This document shows positions 18,535-26,760 of a DNA stretch of 64,000 bases, one piece after another. Origin of the DNA: Alteromonas sp. M12 (GTDB taxonomy: Bacteria > Pseudomonadota > Gammaproteobacteria > Enterobacterales > Alteromonadaceae); NCBI RefSeq assembly GCF_037478005.1, contig NZ_CP144164.1, positions 1,488,001 through 1,552,000 of the forward strand. The letters run 5' to 3'. Both the position numbers and the translations under genes were made by a program. The notes under the pieces are model-generated. The model was not told the DNA's origin, did not search any database, and saw only the letters and a program-made list of their open reading frames with translations. Within the stretch, counting starts at the first letter, position 1. Every line of letters starts with the position of its first letter.

Positions 18535-19269
18535 GTGAAGTGCATTAAAAATATTCCAGTTTTATTGACTTGCACATGCTTGTTGATAAGCGGCTGTGCT
18601 TCGACTGAAAATGCATTTGCAAACTGGTTCTCGACTCCTGAACCTCCTCCCGAAGCACCTGCTGTAAAGGTCGATATGTCCCCAGATCCTGACACTGGAT
18701 TGGTTTATCGTGCTGACTCGAGGCAGCGGATGAAGGATTCAAATTTGCAAAGTGAGCAGCAGTCTAGGGCAATTTATCGTGCCCCTAACTCCTTGTATCA
18801 ACCCGCGTACACCCACAAATCTCTAGCTGACTATGCTGAGCAGTTGACTATGGAGCTGGTCAGAAATGGCCGACAATTAGACACCCAAAGTAAAGTGGGG
18901 ATTGCATCTTTTGTAAACTTCGACAATACGTTAAAACACACTAGCGTACTAGGCAATCAATTGGCTGAAATGTTGATTGTAGAAGTGCAAGGATTTGGTG
19001 TGCAAGTAATTGATTTTAAAACCACCGATTACATAGGTGTTGGGGCCAACGGAGACATGGTGTTTAGCCGTGATGCGCGAAAATTGTCCAACCAGTTAGG
19101 GCTAGATTTTATCTTGTCAGGTACCTTGGTTCGCAATCAAAAGGGAGTTCGTGTGAATGCAAGAATTATCTCCATGGATTCTAAAATTGTGGTTTCTAGT
19201 GCTTCGGTACTTATCCCCAATTTTGTTGTGAAATCCTTACAGCCGGAATATGTTTTAGTCGGCGAATAA
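18535..19269 (+). CDS. FlgO family outer membrane lipoprotein 3
   Basis: A 244-residue lipoprotein (lipobox LISGC, Cys21) with a proline-rich linker (TPEPPPEAPA) and a FlgO domain: VGIASFVNFD, VLGNQLAEMLIVEV, VIDFKTTDYI, FSRDARKL, FILSGTLV and VNARII. GTG start, only 4 bases after the previous stop, so translation is probably coupled. It ends 16 bases from the convergent mnmC with no visible terminator. Role as for the other two paralogues. Confidence 0.87.
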   Translation: MKCIKNIPVLLTCTCLLISGCASTENAFANWFSTPEPPPEAPAVKVDMSPDPDTGLVYRADSRQRMKDSNLQSEQQSRAIYRAPNSLYQPAYTHKSLADYAEQLTMELVRNGRQLDTQSKVGIASFVNFDNTLKHTSVLGNQLAEMLIVEVQGFGVQVIDFKTTDYIGVGANGDMVFSRDARKLSNQLGLDFILSGTLVRNQKGVRVNARIISMDSKIVVSSASVLIPNFVVKSLQPEYVLVGE

Positions 19270-19285
19270 GCTCTAAACTTTCAAT

Positions 19286-21310
19286 TTAATCGTAAATCCG
19301 CCTGATTAAATTTTTAATTAAAAACCGATTTGGATTAAGCGCATCGAGCAACTGATTAGCCATTGGGAGTGGTTCATTACTAATCTGCGATGCCAATAGC
19401 TCTGACAGTAAAGGGGCGGTGGTTAATCCTCTTGAGCCTAAACCTGCAAAAATAAATAATCCTCCTAAATCCTTTGCATCTTCATAATGCTCAATGGGTA
19501 ACGCTTTGTATAAATGCTTAAATTGCTGTGCTTGTTGACTGGATTCAAACGCTGCACCTACTGCTGGAAGGTGATCTGGTAAGGAACAGCGAATCGCCGC
19601 CCGTCCTGTTTCTTGTGCATAAATACCTTCTGCCCAACTGGTTTTTGCTAAGGCTTTTTTGTGCATGTCTAAATTACTAGCTTGTTCTTTTTCTCTATAA
19701 ACCTGACTAGTATCTTGTTTGACATAGGTGGACCCTAAAGCATGAAACCCATCCAAAGCAGGTGTCATGTAACCTTTGTGGCATAAAACTGTTCGCAGAT
19801 TATCCAACGGTGGTTGGGTTGGAATTGCTTCAACCTGTCCTCTTACTAACTGGAAAGGAATTGCATCACAGTACGAAAAATGTGGAATATCAGAGCCTGT
19901 GGCAATAATTAACCCATCAAATGTCTTACACTGACTGTGATACTTCTCAGGAAGGTCTACAACCCATTGCTCGTCTTGTTTAGTAATTTGTGAGACTTCT
20001 GCATCTAATAGAATGTCGCAATGACCTTGCTCTTGTGCCCATTTAAACATTGCATTGACTAAATCTGGTGGACTTAACCATCCCCCTTGTTGAATAAATA
20101 ATCCTTCGTAGGGCAAGTCTAGGCCGGAGACGAGAGTGGAGTTTTGCTCATCACTGTAATTTATTAAAGTGTCTGGCCAAATGCCATTTTGCAATAGGTT
20201 TTGCTGGCGCTTTAGTACCGCAGGATTAAATCCCACTTGCAATACTCCACACCATTGGTGAGCGTATTGGTAGCCTTGGTTTAGCAGTTGTCGGTATCGA
20301 CGACAGGCAAAACCAAACGATAATGCTTGAATACGGCTGGAAATATTCGCTTCTGCGTTGAGCTGTGGATAAAAACCGCCTTGGGGGTTACCTGAAGCGC
20401 CTTGGGCCAATTTAGCGTCCTTACACATGACTGTCACTTGAAATCCTTTTTGGATAAGTGATAGGGCTAAATTCGCAGCAGCTATGCCGCCTCCCACGAT
20501 GCCAATGGAGCGTTTTTTTGCTGACGTGAGTTGCATACCATGGCGTTGGAAATAGCGACTAGATCGGCGATTAACGCCAGCCTGGTTAAACTGACCCACT
20601 AACATGTCCCGTTTGCGCCCAAACCCTTTGACCTTTTTTACTTCAAACCCTTGTTCGGCTAAACCTCGCTTAACAATTCCAGCAGCGGTGAAAGTGGCAA
20701 AGCTAGCCCCTTGTTTGCTCAGCCTTGCCATTTGTTGATAGAGATCAGAGTTCCACATCTGAGGATTTTTACTCGGTGCAAATCCATCTAAAAACCAAGC
20801 GTCTACGAGACCTTGAGGTTGATTGTGCATACTTGAAAAAACCTCGGTAGCTTCTCCTAACCAAAGGTCTAGGATAACTTTCCCTTGGGCAAAGCTCATA
20901 CGATGGCAACCAGCAACCAAATCCGGGTATTGGTCAATTAGTTGCGTAGCGTACTGTTTTAGGTCTGGCCATTTATCTAAAGCAGTGATTAAATCAGCTT
21001 TGGGTATTGGAAATTTTTCACAACTTATAAAGTGTAAACACAAAGGTTCAGATTTTTCTGAATGAAGGGAAAATTGTTCGAATAGCTGCCAAGTGGCCAA
21101 AAAATTTAAACCGGTGCCGAAACCAGTCTCAGCAATTACAAAACTTCTTTGACTGTGTGTTGTCCAACTTTCCGGCAATTGATTGTTTTTCAAAAAAACG
21201 TATCGACTTTCTTCTAAGCCATTGTGATTAGAGAAATACACATCGTCGAAATCTTCTGCCACGGGAGTACCATCTGAGTTATATACAATTTTGGCAGGTT
21301 TGATAGTCAA
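19286..21310 (-). CDS. mnmC: bifunctional tRNA mnm5U34 biosynthesis protein MnmC
   Basis: Completes the wobble uridine modification of tRNAs for Lys, Glu and Gln: an FAD-dependent oxidase domain removes the carboxymethyl group and a SAM methyltransferase adds the methyl. In 674 residues the N-terminal part holds the methyltransferase (FVIAETGFGTGLNFLATW, DAWFLDGFAPSKNPQMW) and the part from about residue 265 holds the oxidase, with the dinucleotide fold IGIVGGGIAAANLALSL. GLGSRGLTTAPLLSE near the end is typical. It is divergent from fabB, the same neighbourhood as in E. coli. Confidence 0.96.
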   Translation of the reverse strand: MTIKPAKIVYNSDGTPVAEDFDDVYFSNHNGLEESRYVFLKNNQLPESWTTHSQRSFVIAETGFGTGLNFLATWQLFEQFSLHSEKSEPLCLHFISCEKFPIPKADLITALDKWPDLKQYATQLIDQYPDLVAGCHRMSFAQGKVILDLWLGEATEVFSSMHNQPQGLVDAWFLDGFAPSKNPQMWNSDLYQQMARLSKQGASFATFTAAGIVKRGLAEQGFEVKKVKGFGRKRDMLVGQFNQAGVNRRSSRYFQRHGMQLTSAKKRSIGIVGGGIAAANLALSLIQKGFQVTVMCKDAKLAQGASGNPQGGFYPQLNAEANISSRIQALSFGFACRRYRQLLNQGYQYAHQWCGVLQVGFNPAVLKRQQNLLQNGIWPDTLINYSDEQNSTLVSGLDLPYEGLFIQQGGWLSPPDLVNAMFKWAQEQGHCDILLDAEVSQITKQDEQWVVDLPEKYHSQCKTFDGLIIATGSDIPHFSYCDAIPFQLVRGQVEAIPTQPPLDNLRTVLCHKGYMTPALDGFHALGSTYVKQDTSQVYREKEQASNLDMHKKALAKTSWAEGIYAQETGRAAIRCSLPDHLPAVGAAFESSQQAQQFKHLYKALPIEHYEDAKDLGGLFIFAGLGSRGLTTAPLLSELLASQISNEPLPMANQLLDALNPNRFLIKNLIRRIYD

Positions 21311-21440
21311 CGGGTGTCCTTAATTCATCTTTGAATTGTTGAGATAACTAAATTTAATTTTAATTGTGTTTAAAATAGTGATTTTTAGGTAACTTAGTAA
21401 TTCACATGCTAGCATTACTGAATACATTATTTCATTTAGC

Positions 21441-21457
21441 AGAAGAGCAGACCAGTT
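21441..21457 (-). promoter_or_regulatory. possible FadR site before fabB
   Basis: On the minus strand this reads AACTGGTCTGCTCTTCT. The left half AACTGGTC is a perfect FadR half-site; the right half fits poorly. It lies about 65-80 bases before the fabB start. FadR is a known activator of fabB in E. coli, which makes the position meaningful, but the match is partial. Confidence 0.3.
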
Positions 21458-21520
21458 AAGTCTGTAAAATCATTATTATATGCGAAAAATTTTTCGACTA
21501 AATCGTAAAAAAGGTGAAAA

Positions 21521-22735
21521 ATGAGAAGAGCAGTCATAACAGGTATCGGCATTGTTTCTAGCATAGGTAATAACCAGCAAGAAGTTCTGGAATCTTTGCA
21601 ACAAGGTCGTTCAGGCATCACCTTTTCAGATGAGTTCGCGGAAATGGGTCTGCGTTCACAGGTCTGGGGAAAGGTAGATATTGATTTTAAAGAGCACATA
21701 GATCGTAAACAGTTACGCTTCATGGGTGACGCAGCGGCTTATGCATACATTGCAATGCAGCAAGCTGTTGAAGATTCAGGTTTGCCTGAAGATCAAGTGT
21801 CTAACATTCGAACTGGTATTATTGCTGGTTCTGGCGGCGCATCGTCTAAAAGTCAGGTTGATGCTGCTGATATTTTGCGTGAGAAAGGGGTTAAGCGCGT
21901 TGGTCCTTATATGGTTACCAAGTCGATGGCTAGTACTGTTTCTGCATGCTTGGCAACGCCATTTAAGATCAAAGGGATTAATTACTCAATTGCTTCAGCC
22001 TGTGCTACCAGTGCCCATTGTATTGGTAACGCGTTAGAGTTGATTCAATTAAACAAACAAGATGTTGTGTTTGCTGGTGGTGGTGAAGAACTTCACTGGA
22101 CCTTATCCGTGCAGTTTGACGCTATGGGTGCATTGTCATCTAAATATAATGACAATCCGTCAGTCGCGTCACGCACCTATGATGCTGACCGCGATGGTTT
22201 TGTCAGCTCTGGCGGTGGTGGTATGGTCGTGGTTGAAGAACTTGAACATGCTTTGGCCCGTGGCGCTAAAATTTACGCTGAAGTTGTAGGCTATGGTGCC
22301 ACTTCTGATGGTGTGGATATGGTAGCCCCTTCAGGTGAAGGCGCAGTGCGTTGTATGAAAATGGCAATGCAAGATGTCGATACACCAATTGATTATCTAA
22401 ATACTCACGGTACCTCTACACCAGTGGGTGATGTTAAGGAATTAGCAGCCATTCAAGAAGTGTTTGGTGGTAAAAGCCCAGCAATTAGCTCAACTAAGTC
22501 TATGACTGGTCACGCGCTAGGTGCAGCGGGGGTTAACGAAACTATTTACAGTATTTTGATGATGGAAAATGACTTCATTGCACCATCTATTAATATTGAT
22601 AATTTGGACGCAGCCGCTGAGGGGTTAGATGTGGTGACTTCACCACGAGAAGCTAAGCTCAATACTATTATGTCGAATAGTTTTGGTTTTGGTGGTACTA
22701 ACGCCACATTAGTTTTGAAAAAATACGAAGCTTAA
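21521..22735 (+). CDS. fabB: beta-ketoacyl-ACP synthase I
   Basis: Elongating condensing enzyme of fatty acid synthesis, needed for unsaturated fatty acids. The 404-residue protein opens [18 protein letters not shown]. The active-site Cys lies in [12 protein letters not shown] near residue 163; the two catalytic histidines are in [11 protein letters not shown] and [14 protein letters not shown]; the glycine-rich ending [13 protein letters not shown] completes the thiolase fold. The start has AAAAGGTG upstream. It is divergent from mnmC and convergent with a Crp/Fnr-type regulator. Confidence 0.97.
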   Translation: MRRAVITGIGIVSSIGNNQQEVLESLQQGRSGITFSDEFAEMGLRSQVWGKVDIDFKEHIDRKQLRFMGDAAAYAYIAMQQAVEDSGLPEDQVSNIRTGIIAGSGGASSKSQVDAADILREKGVKRVGPYMVTKSMASTVSACLATPFKIKGINYSIASACATSAHCIGNALELIQLNKQDVVFAGGGEELHWTLSVQFDAMGALSSKYNDNPSVASRTYDADRDGFVSSGGGGMVVVEELEHALARGAKIYAEVVGYGATSDGVDMVAPSGEGAVRCMKMAMQDVDTPIDYLNTHGTSTPVGDVKELAAIQEVFGGKSPAISSTKSMTGHALGAAGVNETIYSILMMENDFIAPSINIDNLDAAAEGLDVVTSPREAKLNTIMSNSFGFGGTNATLVLKKYEA

Positions 22736-22743
22736 TGATTTGT

Positions 22744-22774
22744 ATAATGAGCAGGGTGTAACCTTGCTCATTAT
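22744..22774. terminator. inverted repeat between fabB and Crp-like gene
   Basis: ATAATGAGCA pairs with TGCTCATTAT, extended inward by GG/CC pairs with one wobble. It lies between two convergent genes and overlaps the last codon of the regulator gene. There is no strong T-run on either side, so it may be a weak bidirectional terminator. Confidence 0.5.
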
Positions 22775-23463
22775 ATTTCACACAGTCTTTCTAACGCCTG
22801 CATATTTATAATTTCTATTGTCCCGTAGTCAACTTTGACAATTTTCTTTTGATTCAACTCATTCAATAGTTTATTTACTGTCTGCCGCGAACTATTAATC
22901 ATATGTGCCAATGATTCTTGCGATATAGCGATCCGTTTGCTTTTTTGATTTTGGTTGCTGTTATGAAGTCCGTTGGCCAGTAATATAATTCGGCGCGCCA
23001 ATTGTCCCAATAAAGATAAACCGCCAGTTTCGTCGATTAGATTAAACGTGACTCTGATACGTTGACACAACATACGCATAAAATGCGGATAGAAGTGTGG
23101 TTTATTTTGCAGTAAATTCTGAAATGTTAGTTTGGGGATCATCAGCAAGCTGGTGGTTTCATCCGCATGGGCGTCATGGCTTCTAGGCAAATCGTCAAAC
23201 ATCGATATTTCACCAAACCAAGTCCCACTTTCCAGCCAAGTGAGAACCATTTCCTTACCCTGTGAATTGACGTTACTAACTCGAATTTTTCCTTTCAGAA
23301 TACAATAAATTCCGTCTGCACTATCGCCTTTAGCATGCAATATTTGCCCTTTGCTGAGCATCTTTATTTTACTCACTGAAATTAATGCTTGAATGACATC
23401 AATAGGCAACTGATCGAGCCAATTGTTGTGTTTGAAAAGATACTCTATCTCTGAATTATCCAT
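22771..23463 (-). CDS. Crp/Fnr family transcriptional regulator
   Basis: A 230-residue regulator: a cyclic-nucleotide-binding-like beta barrel (residues about 15-130, with ADGIYCILKGKIRVS and GTWFGEISMFDDLPRSHDA), a dimerisation helix, and a winged helix (SQESLAHMINSSRQTVNKLL as recognition helix). There is no N-terminal cysteine cluster, so it is not FNR itself. The chosen ATG (MDNSEIEYLF) has GGAAT a few bases upstream; the frame stays open 22 codons further but without a better start. It is divergent from the class II aldolase gene, which it may regulate. Ligand unknown. Confidence 0.87.
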   Translation of the reverse strand: MDNSEIEYLFKHNNWLDQLPIDVIQALISVSKIKMLSKGQILHAKGDSADGIYCILKGKIRVSNVNSQGKEMVLTWLESGTWFGEISMFDDLPRSHDAHADETTSLLMIPKLTFQNLLQNKPHFYPHFMRMLCQRIRVTFNLIDETGGLSLLGQLARRIILLANGLHNSNQNQKSKRIAISQESLAHMINSSRQTVNKLLNELNQKKIVKVDYGTIEIINMQALERLCEI

Positions 23464-23561
23464 TGCTATTCCATTGAAACTGTCAAATAGACGACAGTCT
23501 AACCTGTAAATATACCTTAGAGTGTACAAATGTTATTAAAATGTAATATCGGAGCGTAAAA

Positions 23562-24317
23562 GTGGATTCCAAAGTTCAAGAATTAGTAAGTGAGCAAGAG
23601 TGGCAAATGCGCGTTAATTTAGCCGCGTGTTATCGTATCGTCGCCCATTATGGTTGGGATGATTTGGTGTTTACCCATATTTCCGCCCGTGTACCTGGAC
23701 CAGAGCACCATTTTTTAATTAATCCGTATGGCTTAATGTTTGACGAGGTGACAGCTTCCAACTTAGTCAAAGTTGATCTGCAAGGAAAGATAGTGATGGA
23801 CTCGCCGTATAATATTAATCCTGCTGGATTTACGATTCACTCTGCAGTGCATGAGGCCAGAGAAGACGCTTTATGTGTAATGCATTTGCATACCACTGCT
23901 GGCGTTGCGCTTTCAACCCTTGAAGGTGGACTACAGGCTTATAGCCAGCAATCCTTATTCCCTCTGTCTTCATTGGCTTATCATGATTATGAAGGTGTTG
24001 CCCTTAATCCCGATGAGAAAATACGCCTAGTTGCTGATTTGGCTGATAAAAACTTTATGATTTTGCGCAATCATGGTTTATTAACTTGTGGTGAAACCGT
24101 AGCTGACACGTTTTTGTATATGTTTTTGTTGCAACGCTCCTGTGAAATTCAACTACAGGCACAGGCAACAGGACAGCCATTGATTAAAATTCCAGATCCC
24201 ATTTTAGATGGTATTCAAGCTCAGGCGAAACAAGTCACACGTTCCGTTGGTGGTGCTTTGGCATGGCCAGGAATTTTGCGCAAATTAGACAAAGTTAGCC
24301 CTGGTTACGATCAGTAG
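23562..24317 (+). CDS. class II aldolase/adducin family protein
   Basis: A 251-residue protein of the fuculose-phosphate aldolase/adducin head fold. Seen are TRYGWDDL-type YGWDDLVFTHISAR, LINPYGLMFDEVTASNLVKVD, the metal-binding VMHLHTTAGVALS and the later histidine in ILRNHGLLTCG. The metal-binding set of the aldolases is largely present, so an enzymatic role on a small carbonyl or sugar compound is possible but the substrate is unknown. GTG start with GGAG 8 bases upstream. It is divergent from a Crp/Fnr regulator and followed by a repeat region. Confidence 0.85.
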   Translation: MDSKVQELVSEQEWQMRVNLAACYRIVAHYGWDDLVFTHISARVPGPEHHFLINPYGLMFDEVTASNLVKVDLQGKIVMDSPYNINPAGFTIHSAVHEAREDALCVMHLHTTAGVALSTLEGGLQAYSQQSLFPLSSLAYHDYEGVALNPDEKIRLVADLADKNFMILRNHGLLTCGETVADTFLYMFLLQRSCEIQLQAQATGQPLIKIPDPILDGIQAQAKQVTRSVGGALAWPGILRKLDKVSPGYDQ

Positions 24318-24378
24318 ATAGAACCCGTGGTCTAAGTCAGATTATCCTGGACACAGCTCATCGTGGACAGGCACGCTC

Positions 24379-24490
24379 ATCGTGGACAGGCATTGAATTA
24401 GCATAGACAGGCATGTTTTATTTCGGTGAGAGTAGCTTATCCTGGACAGGCATTGAATTAGCATGGACAGGCATGTTTTAATTGGGTGAG
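24379..24490. repeat. 60-bp-period direct repeat with TGGACAGGCA units
   Basis: Two copies of about 52 bases, at 24379-24430 and 24439-24490, are offset by exactly 60 and differ at only a few positions. Within each, TGGACAGGCA or a one-base variant appears twice, and two further TGGACA-containing units precede the first copy (24348-24373). It is non-coding and lies between the aldolase and the leftward FKBP gene. It has no CRISPR-like spacing and no linked cas genes. Confidence 0.85.
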
Positions 24491-24525
24491 TAGTGTTTAC
24501 CGATATCAGGAACGCAGAAATAATG

Positions 24526-24550
24526 AGGTTTTTCAGGTATTGAAAAACCT
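24526..24550. terminator. hairpin between aldolase and FKBP genes
   Basis: AGGTTTTTCA pairs with TGAAAAACCT around a 5-base loop, followed on the plus strand by TATTTTAT. It lies between convergent genes and could end transcription from either side. Confidence 0.55.
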
Positions 24551-24594
24551 TATTTTATATTTGCTACAGTTGGTGAATATGTATGTCAGAATGA

Positions 24595-25068
24595 TTATTG
24601 TATTTCTAACAGTTCCACTTCGAAAATGAGCAAAGAGCCCGGTGTTATTTTTCCGGTAGCACGGTCACCATAGGCTAAATCAGCAGGTATGAAAAACTTA
24701 AACTTATCTCCAACCACCATCAATTGAACACCCTCGGTCCAACCTGGAATAACTTGGTTCAATGGAAAACTGATAGGTTCGCCTCGGTCAACTGAGCTAT
24801 CAAACACACTGCCATCTATTAACATGCCGTGGTAGTGTACTTTAACAGTTGAGTTGGCTTTTGGATGTTCGTCACCATTACCTTTTTGCAATATTTGATA
24901 TTGCAGCCCTGAGGCTGTTTCCACAACATCTTGGTTCGTTTTGTTGTTAACCAAAAATTCTTTTCCCACAGCAGTATTTTCAATTGCTAACTTTTTATTA
25001 TTTGAATTTCTATTGAAGTAGAATATTGCAATTGCAATGACCACAGCTAAAACAATAAATTTCATCAC
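24595..25068 (-). CDS. FKBP-type peptidyl-prolyl isomerase, membrane-anchored
   Basis: A 157-residue protein with an N-terminal membrane anchor (residues 2-17) and an FKBP domain from about residue 50. Visible are ETASGLQYQILQKGNG, VKVHYHGMLIDGSVFDSS, the core VIPGWTEGVQLM and AYGDRATGKITPGSLLIFEVELL. It catalyses cis-trans isomerisation of prolyl bonds and probably acts on proteins in the periplasm. A single gene, convergent with the aldolase across the repeat region; the M20 peptidase lies upstream on the same strand about 55 bases away. Confidence 0.93.
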   Translation of the reverse strand: MMKFIVLAVVIAIAIFYFNRNSNNKKLAIENTAVGKEFLVNNKTNQDVVETASGLQYQILQKGNGDEHPKANSTVKVHYHGMLIDGSVFDSSVDRGEPISFPLNQVIPGWTEGVQLMVVGDKFKFFIPADLAYGDRATGKITPGSLLIFEVELLEIQ

Positions 25069-25124
25069 TTTTCCTATTTATTTTGATTAATTAATGTAAA
25101 TGCCTAACAAGGTTTTTTTCTAAG

Positions 25125-26519
25125 TTAGTTGCCCGCCAATTCCTTCAGAATAATACTCCAATGATCTAATCCATCATAAAATGCTTTGATGGGCAGCCGT
25201 TCATTAAGGCCATGGGCATACATGTCGTCTGGATTGATAAATGCACTGGATATCGCCCATGTTGGAATCCCAGCTTTACGAAAATGCTTACCATCGGTGC
25301 CGCCTGATTCCATATAAGCGATGATATCTAGGTTGGGATACCTTAGATGTACGGCTTTGGCAATGGCAGACATTACGTCTTCTCGTAACTCGGAAATGGG
25401 GCTTTCAACCGGTTCATCTAGCGTGACAATCTCAATTTCATCGTTATCGACCACTTTTTGTAAGGTTTGTTTAATTTTTTCTACGGAAACCCCTGGAAAA
25501 ACGCGACAATTCACAGTTGCAGTTGCGGATTGAGGTAGGGCATTTTCAGCGTGTCCAGCATTTAACATAGTCGCAACGCATGTGGTACGTGTTGTACCTA
25601 CATAAGATGATTCTATCTGTAAGCGGTCAGAGGCTTGCTTATCGGTAGGATCTTTAGCAAAAGCGATCATCGCCTCACCCAATTCGCCGCCAAATTGATG
25701 CCCTGAGACTTTAAAAAACTTACGGGTCATATCACTCCACATGACAGGAAAGTGGTAGTCTTTGATATTTAGTAAGGCGCTAGATAGTTCGTAAATTGCA
25801 TTATCAGTGCGTGGTCTTGAACTGTGCCCACCTTTATTGCGCAATGTCAGCTCAAAGCTCACGTAAGTTTTTTCTGCAGCCTGAACAAGATACGCGATGG
25901 CATTACCATTTTCATCCAAGTCACCACCACCGGCATCCGAATTTAATGCGAATTCAGCCGTTGCTAATTCAGGACGTTCATTGGCTAACATACGGGTTGT
26001 GACCATGCCAGTTTCTTCATCACCCGAAAAAACCAGATAGAGTTCTCTATTAGGAACAAACCCTTGCTTTTTTAAACGTATAAACGTTGATGAAAGCATG
26101 GCAATCCCAAACTTATTATCAATGCTACCCCGTCCATAAAAGTTTTTGTCATCTTGGGTCAGTTCAAATGGTGGTCGTTGCCAATCTTTTGCCAAGGCTT
26201 CTACTACATCCATGTGACCTAACAACAAAATAGGCTGCTTGTCACTTAAACCATTTGTTGGATAACGCACAATTAAGGAAGCCGTTTCTCCGCTAGGAAT
26301 AATCTGAATGTCGTCGTTACTAAACCCTACCGCTTTAAATTCACTTGCCAAATATGCCGCCATTTTGGGCACATTTCCTTTGCCGGCTACCGTGGGGATA
26401 CCGATAATCGTTCTATAAATTTCCAAAGATTTCTTCGCATGTTCGGAATTTTTTAAATCGTTTGCCAGTGCCGATGCGGTCGATATTAGCAAGATGCAAA
26501 ATACTAAAGCATTTTTCAT
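25125..26519 (-). CDS. M20 family zinc metallopeptidase, secreted
   Basis: A 464-residue peptidase with a signal peptide (FCILLISTASALA, cleavage near residue 19). The di-zinc site is visible: the His of LLGHMDVVEA, the bridging Asp of RGSIDNKFG, the Glu pair of SGDEETGM (general base plus ligand), the Asp of LNSDAGGG and the final His of DMYAHGLNE. A dimerisation domain sits in the middle (KGGHSSRP). It likely hydrolyses dipeptides or N-acyl amino acids in the periplasm. A decayed piece of a close relative lies about 4.5 kb away, beyond the DUF4157 gene. Confidence 0.93.
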   Translation of the reverse strand: MKNALVFCILLISTASALANDLKNSEHAKKSLEIYRTIIGIPTVAGKGNVPKMAAYLASEFKAVGFSNDDIQIIPSGETASLIVRYPTNGLSDKQPILLLGHMDVVEALAKDWQRPPFELTQDDKNFYGRGSIDNKFGIAMLSSTFIRLKKQGFVPNRELYLVFSGDEETGMVTTRMLANERPELATAEFALNSDAGGGDLDENGNAIAYLVQAAEKTYVSFELTLRNKGGHSSRPRTDNAIYELSSALLNIKDYHFPVMWSDMTRKFFKVSGHQFGGELGEAMIAFAKDPTDKQASDRLQIESSYVGTTRTTCVATMLNAGHAENALPQSATATVNCRVFPGVSVEKIKQTLQKVVDNDEIEIVTLDEPVESPISELREDVMSAIAKAVHLRYPNLDIIAYMESGGTDGKHFRKAGIPTWAISSAFINPDDMYAHGLNERLPIKAFYDGLDHWSIILKELAGN

Positions 26520-26760
26520 TGGTTAGCTCTTTATTTAAATTAAGTAGGTCGTCTAGATTAACGGCAACGAAGGGTAAATGCATTCATCCCTTTAACTTTA
26601 TTTATACTGAAGTCTATTTAATTGCTATCAGGAGTTATATTTAAACGGCTTTTCTAGACGATTTTAGTATTTATTCCTATACTCATTTTAACATCGGCAG
26701 GATTCTGATTAGGTTATAACTGAGGGATATAGGTCCATTCTAGACCTACTAACAATAGAT

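Noticed and set aside
24340..24490. Direct repeats as a CRISPR array
   Set aside because: Only two full units, the spacing sequence is itself repeated, and there are no cas genes.
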